A DNA stretch of 64,000 nucleotides from Mariprofundus sp. (GCA_021772775.1 JAJFLH010000035.1:186001-250000), one strand, 5' to 3'; shown: positions 17,672 through 26,852, numbered from the stretch's first letter. A program made the numbers and translations. The notes: generated by a model not told the origin, from the letters alone.

Positions 17672-18145
17672 TTAGCTCAATACCTGGATATTGAAGCGAG
17701 GCTGTTCACTAGACGTGTTTTCACCCGTTTCAGGGTCGTGTTCATAGAAGTCCTGTACCGATTGACACAGCGCAATATAAACATAACGAGGGATTGTTAC
17801 TTCAAAACCGCGTTTGATACGCCAGGCTTTACCATTGATTGAAAGATCAACGTATAGCGGCTCATCTTTTTCTTTGGAAACTTTGATGGTTACATCTTCC
17901 ATCATATGCGCTTCTTCTGCCGCAGCATCGACTTCACCATCATTTTCTTCGTCGTCTGACGCATCTGAATCATCTTCAAAGAACTTGGATTGAGCGTCCA
18001 TATACAACTCAATCAACTGGTCTTTTGAAAAGTCTTCCGGATCTGCTTCAATATCAAAGCGTTCCAGCATCTTTTCACAGATGTTTTTTTCGCTCATTCG
18101 CTTGACTGCGCTAAGAGCTATTTTTGTTACTTCTTTATCACTCAT
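17672..18145 (-). CDS. conserved acidic phage head protein, unknown function
   Basis: 157 residues. The N-terminal helix-rich domain (residues 1-55) is followed by an Asp/Glu-rich linker (residues about 57-80) and a compact C-terminal domain with WRIKRGFEVTIPRYVYIALC and a terminal FNIQVL strand. Good ribosome site AAGGAG at the start. It lies between the capsid and adaptor genes, just beyond a strong terminator, so it is likely made at a lower level than the capsid protein. Similar small proteins near N4-type capsids are unassigned. Confidence 0.65.
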   Translation of the reverse strand: MSDKEVTKIALSAVKRMSEKNICEKMLERFDIEADPEDFSKDQLIELYMDAQSKFFEDDSDASDDEENDGEVDAAAEEAHMMEDVTIKVSKEKDEPLYVDLSINGKAWRIKRGFEVTIPRYVYIALCQSVQDFYEHDPETGENTSSEQPRFNIQVLS

Positions 18146-18166
18146 ACTTTCTCCTTGTCCGGATAT

Positions 18167-18202
18167 AAAAAAAGGGACCGCCCCATAAGAGCAGTCCCTT
18201 TT
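18167..18202 (-). terminator. strong intrinsic terminator after capsid gene
   Basis: On the minus strand AAGGGAC.GC pairs with GC.GTCCCTT, followed by a run of seven T. It lies directly after the major capsid gene, a common arrangement that raises capsid mRNA above the downstream tail genes. Confidence 0.9.
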
Positions 18203-18227
18203 GATTATGTTATGCCGCTAACTTGGA

Positions 18228-19217
18228 TTAGTTAGTAGCTGCTACTTCCACACGCGCCATCCACAAATCGTTGAGGATCACTGCGGTTGTCATTGACTTC
18301 CAACCGACTGTGCCACGCTGCGCTAACGGATCTCCGCCCTGTGGACGAGGATTGCTAACCAACGGAGTAATGGCGTGTTTGCCTTTTAGTGGGACCAAGC
18401 CATAAGCATCGCGTGCGACGATCAGGATTGGGTACACATCAGACTGAGTGCCGGTTGTGGACAATGTGCCGTTTGTAACTGCCAAGCCGCCTGCATCTGC
18501 GAACGGTGCAAGCACTGTGCTGGTTACATAACGTACGTCTTCACATTTACCGATTTCTGTTTCGTATGGCGTCATTGAACCGTAGTTCTCGACTGACACA
18601 AAACCGGCCATGTTGCGAATATCGGTTTCCATATCCGTATGAACCATGCCAATAAAGGCTGGGGCAACGGCCTGGGTGCCAAAGTTCGCTGTGGATTTAA
18701 CAACTGTGGTGATCTTGCGAGCATTCTGACGCTTCAATGCGCGAGTTACCTGGCGCTGTAAGGCGCGGGTATAAACTGCATTTACAGAAGCACGCGCAAC
18801 GCCATTGGCGTAGAACACGTTTGTACCTGCTTTCAGGATGCCGTAACGGACGATTTCAATCATTTCCGCTGCTTGTTCACCAAGTACATCAGTAGATTCC
18901 TGCAAAACTGGATCTTCATGGGTATCGATAATCACATCAGTGATTTCAATAAAGTCACCATACTGAGCCAAGGTTGCGTTTACATCTGTGCTTGTTAATG
19001 CCTTACCAGCTGGCGTAACGCCTTCGGTTAGTGCATTGGGAGTTGCTGAAAGGGAGTTGTATCGACGAAATTTCGCCACCTTTGAGCTATTGCTTGGCAA
19101 TGGGCTGGTTTGTCCAAACCGTTCGATCACCAACATTGGAATTGCTCGTTTGAGCAACTGCTTTACTGCATGCCCCGCAGTACGCGGGGAAATATCACCA
19201 TAGACTACTGCTGCCAT
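18228..19217 (-). CDS. major capsid protein, N4-gp56 family
   Basis: 329 residues. Features of the N4-gp56 coat family: VIERFGQTSPLPSNSSKVAKF followed by RRYNSL, then TPAGKALTSTDVNATLAQYG, the long helix region DVLGEQAAEMIEIVRYGILKAG, and near the end ILVARDAYGLVPLKG. The ATG has AGGAG upstream. It follows the scaffold-like gene and is followed by a strong terminator. It would form the HK97-fold shell. (Motifs are quoted in fragments.). Confidence 0.92.
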   Translation of the reverse strand: MAAVVYGDISPRTAGHAVKQLLKRAIPMLVIERFGQTSPLPSNSSKVAKFRRYNSLSATPNALTEGVTPAGKALTSTDVNATLAQYGDFIEITDVIIDTHEDPVLQESTDVLGEQAAEMIEIVRYGILKAGTNVFYANGVARASVNAVYTRALQRQVTRALKRQNARKITTVVKSTANFGTQAVAPAFIGMVHTDMETDIRNMAGFVSVENYGSMTPYETEIGKCEDVRYVTSTVLAPFADAGGLAVTNGTLSTTGTQSDVYPILIVARDAYGLVPLKGKHAITPLVSNPRPQGGDPLAQRGTVGWKSMTTAVILNDLWMARVEVAATN

Positions 19218-19260
19218 GATATGCTCCTATATAATATATATTGGAGCAAAAGCGATTTAG

Positions 19261-20142
19261 TTAGTCGTCGTCGAACCCTGCATCAAAGTCATTCGGATCA
19301 TCATTACCCGATGTGTTACTCACTCTTGAAGAGTGGTTCGGGACTGTTTTACCGGCTGCTTTCTGCTTGTCTCTGCGAGCTTTTAACTTTTCACGCTCTT
19401 GCTTTTTCCGGTCGTCGTTCTTGTACCGGTCGAGCATTTCGACTACTTCCGATGATGTGCCTTGTTTGCATACGCTCTTCATTTGAACTGCGTCCCTGTA
19501 TGGCAGGTTTTCAATCCAATCGTCAAACGATTCGTCATTCACAATTTCTTGAAAGTCACTGTGCTTACTGGTGATTTCAGACAAGTGCTTCTCTGCAGCC
19601 TCTGCTTCGCGTTGTTGTAGAACCGGTGACAGTCGCTTCTCTACGATCTTATCCACCGTAGATGCCAGTTCTGGGAAATCTTCAAGAAAGCCATTTTCAT
19701 CATCCAGATCAGGGTCGTTATCATCATCTGCATTATCATCATCTGACTCTGCATCTGGTTTTTTACCCTGTTCGTTCAGCTTATCTTCACGTTCCTGTAG
19801 TTCTCGTTCGCGTTTCTTTAGCCTGCCTTCCCAGGATTTTTTGCGCTGTCGTTCCTTTTCCGCTTCTTCATCATCATTATCAGCATCATCATCGTTCTGC
19901 TGATCATCATCAGTGTTGTCGGAATCGTCCTGATCGCCTGCAGCCTCATAATCTGCGTCTTCATCAGTATCTAGTTCGCTATCGTCCTGGTCGGTTGAGT
20001 CGTCACTTGAAGAGTTATCGTCGTCATCGGTTGCGGCCTGGTCGGTATCGCCTCCGGAATGATCTTCCGTTTCATCTTCTGCGAATGCGGCATCAAATTC
20101 AGCCTCATCATTTAGTTCATCGTTCTGCTCGTTTATATTCAC
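19261..20142 (-). CDS. acidic scaffold-like protein
   Basis: 293 residues with a GTG start at 20142 and AAGGAG upstream. Residues 1-100 are extremely Asp/Glu/Ser/Gln-rich; a charged helical segment (ERQRKKSWEGRLKKREREL) follows, and the C-terminus is basic with KLKARRDKQKAAGK. This charge layout, with an acidic N-terminus, coiled coil and basic capsid-binding C-terminus, fits a phage scaffolding protein, as does its place between portal and coat. Low complexity prevents family assignment by eye. Confidence 0.78.
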   Translation of the reverse strand: MNINEQNDELNDEAEFDAAFAEDETEDHSGGDTDQAATDDDDNSSSDDSTDQDDSELDTDEDADYEAAGDQDDSDNTDDDQQNDDDADNDDEEAEKERQRKKSWEGRLKKRERELQEREDKLNEQGKKPDAESDDDNADDDNDPDLDDENGFLEDFPELASTVDKIVEKRLSPVLQQREAEAAEKHLSEITSKHSDFQEIVNDESFDDWIENLPYRDAVQMKSVCKQGTSSEVVEMLDRYKNDDRKKQEREKLKARRDKQKAAGKTVPNHSSRVSNTSGNDDPNDFDAGFDDD

Positions 20143-20243
20143 GCTTACTCCTTCGGGCCATTGCTGGTGTCCGACTTCTTTTTTCAGGTGTCCATTGCTG
20201 GGCCTGTCTTTATTCCCGGTAAGTGTGCAACCGGGGAAACTGG

Positions 20244-20474
20244 TTATTTATTGTTTGGTTTTGGCTCTATTTGGGGCTCTTCCACTCGTTTCAGTAGATA
20301 ATTAACCTCTCTGATCGCACCCTTTAACCGCATAGACTCATCTTGATTGTCTGAGGCAATGAGTGTTTCGGTCCAACCATCAATAGCTGCTTCAAGCAGT
20401 TCTGTGAAAAGGCGCGCCCCATTCGATCCTTTTACTGCGCTGCAGTTCTTTATAGCTTGATCTAATTCAGCCAT
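20244..20474 (-). CDS. small conserved phage protein between portal and scaffold
   Basis: 76 residues, helical (FTELLEAAIDGWTETLIAS, IREVNYLLKRVEEP). Its ATG overlaps the portal stop. The position suggests a head assembly accessory protein. No family recognised. Confidence 0.6.
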   Translation of the reverse strand: MAELDQAIKNCSAVKGSNGARLFTELLEAAIDGWTETLIASDNQDESMRLKGAIREVNYLLKRVEEPQIEPKPNNK

Positions 20475-22408
20475 TACGCAGTCACCATGCCTTGCTGCTG
20501 CTCTAGTCGCATCTGCTCCTCCTGCTGCTGACGCATAGCCTCTTGAGCCATCATTTCAGCCAATAGCTGCGCTGCTTGCGCCTGAACCTGCGCCATGATC
20601 TGATCGCTCTTCTCTTCTGAATGAAGGACGTTATCCGGCAGCTCAAGGGTTTTCGCACGCTCTCTAAGCAGAATAGAGCGATTCACATACAGAGAATCAG
20701 CAGGGTTGGCAGTGTCCATCTGGAACTGACCCAATGATTTCGCCCTGACTTCACGCGCTACAAGGCTAGAAGATCCTGTTGCCTTGATTGCAACATCACC
20801 CTTAACCGACTTAGGACCGAACATCATGGTCCAATCATAGATACTGGTAATGAATGGGACCGTGATTCCCTCATCAAAGTTGGCAACAACGTCCTTGATG
20901 GTGATGTTTGCAGCACCCATCAGCATCGATAGGCCACTTGACGTATCAGCTGCGCCGCCGCCTTTGGCTTCACCCTGCATATATGATGGGATATTCGACA
21001 CTTCATCTGTCAGCGCCTTGAATGTGTTAAATAAGCTGACCAGCTCATTCACATGGCTGTCAATGTTCGTTACATGAATTGCTTTGTGCCGTGCATCGTC
21101 GCCCTTACCTCGTCTTAACCATGTCTTGAATGGATAGATGTTGTTCGCATCTGCAACGCCTGCCGCATCAATCAGATCTAGGTTAACCTCAACCTGTGGG
21201 CCTGCAGTAATCGCTGCATTATCAACCGTTGCTCGCATAGAGCTGTTTGCTAAGTTTGTTGTGTCTCTAATTGCATCAGGGACACCAAAGCCGAGTACGC
21301 TCGTTTCATCTTCTTCAAAGTGATATTTGTGGAAAATATGTTTAGCGCGTTCGCTTGGATGAAGTGCTGCTTTAATCACGCGATCACCCAGAAGCCATAC
21401 AACACCGAATAGATCATCTTCAAGCTGCTCTTCTGTCAGATCCTCACAGCCGCAATCTGCTAGCCATTCACCACTCACATAACCCCATCGCTCCAACACT
21501 TCATATTTGTTGCGCAATGTGTTGGTGGATTGCTTTTCACTTCCAATCGATCTCAACTCTTCTTCATGAAATGCTCTTACTGCATTTCCATCTTTATGGT
21601 TTTTTATGTAATCACGGATTGCTTGGCCGTCGAAATCATCACGCTTGGCTAACTTCTGAAGGTGATGTTTACCCATAACATGCCGCTGATAAATATAGTC
21701 ACACAATGACAAGTCAGATGATTGTGCTGAAAGGTCCGGGTAAACGTCCCACACCGGCACAAACTCAAAACTTGGATTTTCCTCATCAAAAGGAACAGCC
21801 TCATAATCATCTGTATCAGCATTATACTCCCAAGCGATGTCGCTTGACACTTCTGTAAGTGTTCCTTTTAGCCATCCGGTGCCAAACAGATTACCAGCAT
21901 GAATAACCTTTCGGCCTTTTCTGCGATATTTCCCCTCTGTGAGCTTGTCGGCTATCTCTTCACTCATCTTGACCGCTTTATCATCGGCCCAATCTTTTGC
22001 AGCTTTCTCAATCTCTTCGACCGGTACTTGCTCAACCTCTATTTCACTAGCTTGTGAAATTTGCGTTGCGATAGCGGCATAAACATCTTCTGGCACTTTT
22101 GGCTTAGGTGTCGCACTAATGGACCAGTTATGTTCTACGCCTCCTGGAAACAGCATGTCGAACATGCGAGCATCCATTGTATTAACTTTGATGCGACCAA
22201 GACGTATATATGCTTTCGTCTGGTTCTTATCCAGTCTCGCAAGCAAATCAGGCTCGTAGATCCCTTGATACATGCGCAGATTCATTAACCAACGCAGCTC
22301 GTAAGGGCGGCGCTCATCTGCTGCTGTCTTATATTCATCGCGCATTTTCGCGCCAATAGAGTCCAGCTTTTCAAACGGATTTTTGTTTTCGGTCGATTCA
22401 TCCGTCAT
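20474..22408 (-). CDS. podovirus-type portal protein
   Basis: 644 residues, the usual length for N4/VpV262-like portals. N-terminal RRPYELRWLMNLRMYQGIYEP, the conserved wing region with WDVYPDLSAQSSDLSLCDYI, then the crown/stem region with ADTSSGLSMLMGAANI and Gln-rich C-terminal barrel (AQAAQLLAEMMAQ, QQQEEQMRLEQQQG). It follows the large terminase with a 13-base gap. It forms the dodecameric gate for DNA packaging. Confidence 0.88.
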   Translation of the reverse strand: MTDESTENKNPFEKLDSIGAKMRDEYKTAADERRPYELRWLMNLRMYQGIYEPDLLARLDKNQTKAYIRLGRIKVNTMDARMFDMLFPGGVEHNWSISATPKPKVPEDVYAAIATQISQASEIEVEQVPVEEIEKAAKDWADDKAVKMSEEIADKLTEGKYRRKGRKVIHAGNLFGTGWLKGTLTEVSSDIAWEYNADTDDYEAVPFDEENPSFEFVPVWDVYPDLSAQSSDLSLCDYIYQRHVMGKHHLQKLAKRDDFDGQAIRDYIKNHKDGNAVRAFHEEELRSIGSEKQSTNTLRNKYEVLERWGYVSGEWLADCGCEDLTEEQLEDDLFGVVWLLGDRVIKAALHPSERAKHIFHKYHFEEDETSVLGFGVPDAIRDTTNLANSSMRATVDNAAITAGPQVEVNLDLIDAAGVADANNIYPFKTWLRRGKGDDARHKAIHVTNIDSHVNELVSLFNTFKALTDEVSNIPSYMQGEAKGGGAADTSSGLSMLMGAANITIKDVVANFDEGITVPFITSIYDWTMMFGPKSVKGDVAIKATGSSSLVAREVRAKSLGQFQMDTANPADSLYVNRSILLRERAKTLELPDNVLHSEEKSDQIMAQVQAQAAQLLAEMMAQEAMRQQQEEQMRLEQQQGMVTA

Positions 22409-22421
22409 CTAATACCTCTCA

Positions 22422-23882
22422 TCAATATACCCTTGGCTTCTGTGGCGCTGGTGCTGCATTCTTCTTTTTAGCAATCGGGTTCTTCACATGAGCATCCAGC
22501 TTCAAAGCCTGGTATTGCACTGCATCATGCGGGTGACTTGCTGCATTCTTCTCTGGTTTATCCATGAACCGGGCTTCCCCAGCTACTTGAATACGCCTGA
22601 ACCTGTAGCCACCGCTAAACCCTTTTCTTGTTACTTTTGCCTTTGGCGATACCAACAAGGCCGGCTGTCCGTCAATTAAGCGGGTTAAGAATCCGGCAAC
22701 TGCCTCTCGCCTTGGTAAAAAGTTATTTGTTGAAGCTGGTCGTGCTGGCAATCCAGCATCTTCAAGCTCATCGAACACCGTTCTTTCATCCGTTCCGACT
22801 CGCTGAATGCCTGCCGGATCTGCAATTCCATCTTCATCGATTGCAAAGCTTGGGTATTCGCTCGCTAGATATGGAAGCACGACATTCTTTGCAAATTGTC
22901 TGATGCCCATGCCTTCAGACACCAGTTCATCAACGATGCGCCACTGCCCTCTTGGTGTTACTTGCGAAATTATGCAGGCCGGTGTCAGCCCAAAATCCCA
23001 CGCCAGCTCAAGCGGTATGCCCTTAATCGCTGGCAAAACATCAGGTGCAGCGTGAATAGCATCGTTCCACTCAGGATAAACCGGCTTACCATCTGCTACT
23101 GATCCATATTCATTGCATAGATTGACCTTGATCCAATCTTGCGCTTTACCTGCCATGCCTCTGGTGTAATAACCTTTTGGCAGGTTCTTTATGTTTTCTG
23201 CCGCTGGGTTTTGGATAAACTTGGTGGCAATGCCCTTACCCATGCGGATTAAACCGCCTGGCTGTCTAAAGAAACTCCACCCTTCCGGCTTATCTTCTTC
23301 CGCCAGTTCGTAATACCAGTGATCTTCATCAGGTGCGTTGGTATCACCAATCATTCCATTCCAGGTAGGTTTCACACCACCCGACACCATCGATGGATAA
23401 CGGCCATGACGTAAATCAGCCATATCAATAACAGCTTTTGGAAGCTCTTTAATCTCGTTATGCCAGAAGCCGGTTGCCTGAGAGCCGCGCAACTTCTTGA
23501 TATGTTCTTCACGATCCAGGGCGATAAAGATCATTTCCGCTTCAACGGTCGTCCCATCCTCAAGCTTGAACTTGAGAAAGTGAGTTGGCGGCTCTTTGTT
23601 ACCCTGCTTAAACTGACCAAGCTCACCGTACATGCTCAACCAATCTTTGATCGTCGTACCAAACAAATCAGGGTATGTGTTCCTGATTGCATACCAGCGT
23701 GACGGCCTTACATTTTCCTGATTCGGCTCCTGCTCACGCATATGCTTAAATACATTGATACACGACTGAATTGTTTTACCTGATCCAAGTGGACCCATGA
23801 TAAATGCAACCCGGTCATAACAATTCGCATACTGCTGTAATACCCTTCCCTGTGGTCGAATGCGATACTCAACCGTGGCCAC
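22422..23882 (-). CDS. terL: terminase large subunit
   Basis: 486 residues. Walker A is GPLGSGKT (residues 30-37) near the N-terminus; an IFIALDREEHIKKLRGSQ block and FWHNEIKE fit the Walker B/coupling region. The C-terminal nuclease domain starts at LELAWDFGLTPACIISQV with the conserved Asp and continues to PHDAVQYQAL near the end. It pairs with the small subunit 5 bases upstream and with the portal downstream. It packages and cuts the phage DNA. Confidence 0.92.
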   Translation of the reverse strand: MATVEYRIRPQGRVLQQYANCYDRVAFIMGPLGSGKTIQSCINVFKHMREQEPNQENVRPSRWYAIRNTYPDLFGTTIKDWLSMYGELGQFKQGNKEPPTHFLKFKLEDGTTVEAEMIFIALDREEHIKKLRGSQATGFWHNEIKELPKAVIDMADLRHGRYPSMVSGGVKPTWNGMIGDTNAPDEDHWYYELAEEDKPEGWSFFRQPGGLIRMGKGIATKFIQNPAAENIKNLPKGYYTRGMAGKAQDWIKVNLCNEYGSVADGKPVYPEWNDAIHAAPDVLPAIKGIPLELAWDFGLTPACIISQVTPRGQWRIVDELVSEGMGIRQFAKNVVLPYLASEYPSFAIDEDGIADPAGIQRVGTDERTVFDELEDAGLPARPASTNNFLPRREAVAGFLTRLIDGQPALLVSPKAKVTRKGFSGGYRFRRIQVAGEARFMDKPEKNAASHPHDAVQYQALKLDAHVKNPIAKKKNAAPAPQKPRVY

Positions 23883-23887
23883 CGGCC

Positions 23888-24433
23888 TTAATCCTCTCCA
23901 GTAAAGTCTTTAACGATCACAGTAGGCAGCTCCAGGATAACCTTGTCTGACCACATCTTCTTGTATTTACCGAGCAATTCTAACGCACCTTTCTTGTCTG
24001 AAGTCTTGAGCTTCTTCAATAAACCAATGTTCTTGCGGTCCTTACCTTCACCTTCAAACAACTCTGAAACATCAAGCCCTGAAATCGCTCGCCTTGCATG
24101 TTCTGGAATATCATCCATATCTTTCAAGTTGCCGTTAGAATCAAGCAGGTCAGCGAAGTCCAGGAACGATATACAAGCAAGCTCCTGTAATATGCGCTCT
24201 TCGGTAATATCAAACTTCTTCATGGCCTTGTCGGTCGATTCTTGCAGGTATGATTTAACCTTAGCATTACTTAGCAGCCTAGATGCGCCTGATTCTGCCG
24301 CTTTCTCACTGCTCTTTGGGTAAGCTTTCCGATATGCCTTTGTTGCATTCTTATTCGGATCTGCCTTATACAGCTGTGCAAATAACCACTGCTGATCGGT
24401 CATTTCCTTTGGATTACCTTTCTTGCCTGCCAT
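23888..24433 (-). CDS. terS: terminase small subunit
   Basis: 181 residues. NATKAYRKAYPKSSEKAAES followed by ASRLLSNAKVKSYL is the N-terminal DNA-binding motif of the Terminase_2 family, followed by FDITEERILQELACISFLDF and a C-terminal oligomerisation region. It lies directly before the large subunit, the standard packaging pair. It recognises the phage packaging site. Confidence 0.9.
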   Translation of the reverse strand: MAGKKGNPKEMTDQQWLFAQLYKADPNKNATKAYRKAYPKSSEKAAESGASRLLSNAKVKSYLQESTDKAMKKFDITEERILQELACISFLDFADLLDSNGNLKDMDDIPEHARRAISGLDVSELFEGEGKDRKNIGLLKKLKTSDKKGALELLGKYKKMWSDKVILELPTVIVKDFTGED

Positions 24434-24457
24434 AACTATTTCCTGCCCGGAATAGAA

Positions 24458-24760
24458 TCAATCATCGTCATCCTCATCATTAAAGGCTTCGCTAAACTCT
24501 GAATCGCTGTCATTCCCTTTCAGGATTCCGCTAACGATCTCCAGCACCTCTTCCACTGAATCGGCCACACGCTCTTCTGACTTGTATGTGTCCTCATAAT
24601 CAAGGGATGGGCCGTTACCTTTCTTTTTGGCATTTGCTGCGCGTTTCTTTGCTCGCGCCTTGTCGGTCATTTTCTTGGAGTAACGCACGACGAAACCGTT
24701 TTCCACTGCGCGAATGTTCAGGTCATCCAGTTTAAAATCCGTTGAGACTGCTTTATCCAT
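24458..24760 (-). CDS. small phage protein, first gene of late operon
   Basis: 100 residues from the ATG at 24760 (GGAG upstream); longer in-frame starts run back into the terminator. A basic patch (KKMTDKARAKKRAANAKKKG) in the middle and an acidic tail ending FNDEDDDD. It is first in the late operon, just before the terminase genes. The charge layout suggests a nucleic acid-linked role; the function is unknown. Confidence 0.6.
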   Translation of the reverse strand: MDKAVSTDFKLDDLNIRAVENGFVVRYSKKMTDKARAKKRAANAKKKGNGPSLDYEDTYKSEERVADSVEEVLEIVSGILKGNDSDSEFSEAFNDEDDDD

Positions 24761-24782
24761 CGTGTACTCCATTTGTTTCAGG

Positions 24783-24818
24783 CACAAAAAAAAGGGCCGC
24801 ATCCTAAGACACGACCCC
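24783..24818 (-). terminator. terminator in the leader of the late operon
   Basis: Minus strand: GGGTCG pairs with CGGCCC (one wobble) around a 12-base loop, followed by eight T. It lies upstream of the first late gene, as in lambdoid late leaders that need an antiterminator. Confidence 0.65.
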
Positions 24819-24904
24819 CTCACTTTCCGGGCAGGAAACTACTGGAACCGCCTAGTGACGATCCCTTAACTCTTTCTACGCATGGCAGATGAGATATTTA
24901 CGCA

Positions 24905-24929
24905 CAAAAAAAGCCACCTTTCGGCAGCT
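24905..24929 (-). terminator. terminator after early operon
   Basis: Minus strand: AGCTGCC, loop GAAA, GGTGGCT, then seven T (two wobble pairs in the stem). It ends the early operon whose last gene stops at 25008. Confidence 0.8.
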
Positions 24930-25007
24930 TCATTGAATATTTACTTGTTTTCAAGGCGCAACGCCTCGCCGCAAAGCATAGGCTTTTTCAAAAACATGCG
25001 CAAGGGC

Positions 25008-25523
25008 TCACGCTACCGCCCCGTCTGCCTGCTCTTTTGCCACCTCAAACATTGCATCTATAAACTCATTCACTCTACCCATCATTTCGTCATTTGCTTC
25101 GGCACTTATACCATGCCTTATTCTCACGAAGTCCGGGGCGCACTCTCCGTACACGTTGCAGCGTCGGTACAGCACATCCATTGCGTAATCAAGATTGTAG
25201 TCAACAATATGCGCAATTGATTGCACTATAGAGCTGCACGCTTTTGCCCTCTGCTCTCTATCTCCGCACAGCTCCGCCAGCAGTACAGCATCCTGACATT
25301 CGCTTAATACAGACTTTGCCTCATTGCGCCATTTTTTCGCTTGCGCCACCTTCTCAAAAGATGTCAGCCCTTCCAACTCTTCTGCAGGAACCCGAAACTC
25401 ATCATCTATTAGCTCGCCGTGCATATTTTCTTCGTGTGGTGTTGCATATTCTCTCCCCTCGCTTGAAGCTGAAGGATAAGCCTCCGTGCCTTCCATAGCA
25501 TAACCAAACCTTACTTTATCCAT
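25008..25523 (-). CDS. phage protein of unknown function, last early gene
   Basis: 171 residues, acidic N-terminus (residues 1-50) and helical C-terminal part with several Cys (SECQDAVLLAELCGDREQR, KACSSIVQ, YRRCNVYGEC). Its ATG overlaps the stop of the nuclease gene. It is the last gene before two terminators, the position of an antiterminator Q in lambdoid phages, but I see no Q-like motif. That role is only a positional guess. Confidence 0.55.
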   Translation of the reverse strand: MDKVRFGYAMEGTEAYPSASSEGREYATPHEENMHGELIDDEFRVPAEELEGLTSFEKVAQAKKWRNEAKSVLSECQDAVLLAELCGDREQRAKACSSIVQSIAHIVDYNLDYAMDVLYRRCNVYGECAPDFVRIRHGISAEANDEMMGRVNEFIDAMFEVAKEQADGAVA

Positions 25524-25962
25524 TCATTACCCCTGATATTCCCATCAGAAACCGTTTTAGCGTTTCAATGGCCAATCCCTGCTTTACCTGCCCGGTTGAG
25601 AAACGAAGCACTGTCCAGCCTTCAAGGATTGCTTCATTCATCTTAATTAGATCCTGTTCGAAGCCCTTGCCTCGAACATGTCGGCCTCCGTTGTGTACAC
25701 CACCATCTATTTCGACTGCCAACTTCACTTTTGGCCATGCGAAATCGAATCGAAACGCTCTTGTCTGGTGAAACCTGTATTCACGTTCAGGTTTCGGAAT
25801 GCGGTCAATTTTCAGGTGCAGAGCAAAAGCCTCTTCACCCATGCTCTTTTCGCTTGGCTTTTTCTGCCTCACCTTTGCCTTTTTGCGTAATGCCAATGGG
25901 CTACCATGTTTCTTTTCGAGTCCCGCTGCGCGTGCTTCTGTTTCAGTTAGAAACGCTGGCAT
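25516..25962 (-). CDS. DUF559/Vsr-like endonuclease
   Basis: 148 residues. The PD-(D/E)XK core is visible: R-F-D73-F-A-W, then LAVE84-I-D86-GG and a His at 90, followed by GKGFEQDLIKMNEAI and WTVLRFSTGQV. This is the DUF559/very-short-patch-repair-like fold common in phage nin-type regions. The basic N-terminus (KKAKVRQKKPSEK) may bind DNA. It is in the early operon with NinB and a cytosine methyltransferase. It may process recombination or repair intermediates; the substrate is not known. Confidence 0.8.
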   Translation of the reverse strand: MPAFLTETEARAAGLEKKHGSPLALRKKAKVRQKKPSEKSMGEEAFALHLKIDRIPKPEREYRFHQTRAFRFDFAWPKVKLAVEIDGGVHNGGRHVRGKGFEQDLIKMNEAILEGWTVLRFSTGQVKQGLAIETLKRFLMGISGVMNG

Positions 25963-25966
25963 AATC

Positions 25967-26206
25967 TCACCAGTTCAACTTGATATGCATGCTTGTATCA
26001 ATGAGTCGCCAAGCATGCTTAATGCGCACCCATGCTCTCTTGAGCTTTCCGCCTGGGATTTTAGCCAATGCATTACTATGCACTTCCAAGCTGAACTTAG
26101 GGTTTGCTTCCATGTCCGTTATGACCCTGCCAAGCATTTCGCGACGACTGTTTTTCAACGCGAGGCTTATTTCTTTACGCATTTTCTTATTGCTGCTTCC
26201 GCTCAT
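25967..26206 (-). CDS. small basic phage protein
   Basis: 79 residues, rich in Lys/Arg (KKMRKEISLALKNSRREML, RAWVRIKHAWRLID). Its ATGAG start overlaps the upstream stop. Part of a chain of tiny overlapping early genes. Function unknown. Confidence 0.55.
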   Translation of the reverse strand: MSGSSNKKMRKEISLALKNSRREMLGRVITDMEANPKFSLEVHSNALAKIPGGKLKRAWVRIKHAWRLIDTSMHIKLNW

Positions 26207-26397
26207 TTATCGATCTCCTTTGTGTTAAAACCACACCACACGTTCACCGTTCCATCTTTTTTCCACTGTCCCGCACTGCAGGCAGGGCAGCTCATGCAAA
26301 ATGTAAGTCCGCGAAAACAGCCATCTTTCGGGCATTCAACACTCGGTAATGCTGTTGGTCTCATGATCGATGTTCTGTATCGCCCATCTATTTTCAT
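26203..26397 (-). CDS. small Cys-rich (zinc ribbon-like) phage protein
   Basis: 64 residues with C-P-K-D-G-C and C-M-S-C-P-A-C spacing that could bind zinc. The start overlaps the upstream stop (TAATG) and the stop overlaps the next start (ATGA). Function unknown. Confidence 0.58.
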   Translation of the reverse strand: MKIDGRYRTSIMRPTALPSVECPKDGCFRGLTFCMSCPACSAGQWKKDGTVNVWCGFNTKEIDK

Positions 26398-26534
26398 TAA
26401 CTTTCGCTCATCGCCTTTCTTTTGTAATACTCCCGGCTCTCTCTCAATGTTTTTGCTCGCCGTTCTGTAATCGCTTTGTTGATAGCAATCGCTTTGTCAG
26501 TCACTACGACGACTTCTTGCACAATGTATTTCAT
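26397..26534 (-). CDS. tiny phage protein, 45 residues
   Basis: Starts MKYIVQEVVVVTDKAIA and ends with a basic helix (RESREYYKRKAMSES). GGAGG lies upstream; the start overlaps the previous stop (ATGA) and its stop overlaps the next start (TAATG). Too short for family assignment, but the perfect overlaps on both sides make it a real gene. Confidence 0.65.
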   Translation of the reverse strand: MKYIVQEVVVVTDKAIAINKAITERRAKTLRESREYYKRKAMSES

Positions 26535-26686
26535 CTATCTGACCTCCGCTCCTTGCACCCTTCACAGCCTTTATCAATATCACCCGAGGCTGCTATGTAT
26601 GATGATTGCCTTGGAGCCATTCCCAAGTTGCTCGAATGACATGAATATCCCCCAGCTTGCTTGCGTGTTCCGGGCTCTTTACTCAT
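26531..26686 (-). CDS. tiny phage protein, 51 residues, three Cys
   Basis: Starts MSKEPGTRKQAGGYSCHSS and ends CEGCKERRSDR. Cys at 16, 41 and 44 with His 17 could form a zinc site. It begins 8 bases before the upstream stop and ends with ATGA overlap to the next gene. Function unknown. Confidence 0.6.
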   Translation of the reverse strand: MSKEPGTRKQAGGYSCHSSNLGMAPRQSSYIAASGDIDKGCEGCKERRSDR

Positions 26687-26852
26687 CTTTCATAACTCTT
26701 TTCTTGATAAACTCTAAGCACCCGACTACTTCACAACGCGAAATTCCCATTCCTGCGTATTTATCCAGTACGCCTTCAAGCTCGTCGCTCATTTCGTCGT
26801 ATGTCGAATTACGGAAGAATGGGCGCACTACTTTTTCATCTTTATCACTCAT
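26679..26852 (-). CDS. tiny phage protein, 57 residues
   Basis: Starts MSDKDEKVVRPFFRNSTYDE and ends FIKKRVMKDE. Its ATG overlaps the ninB stop (ATGA). Helical and charged. Function unknown. Confidence 0.62.
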   Translation of the reverse strand: MSDKDEKVVRPFFRNSTYDEMSDELEGVLDKYAGMGISRCEVVGCLEFIKKRVMKDE

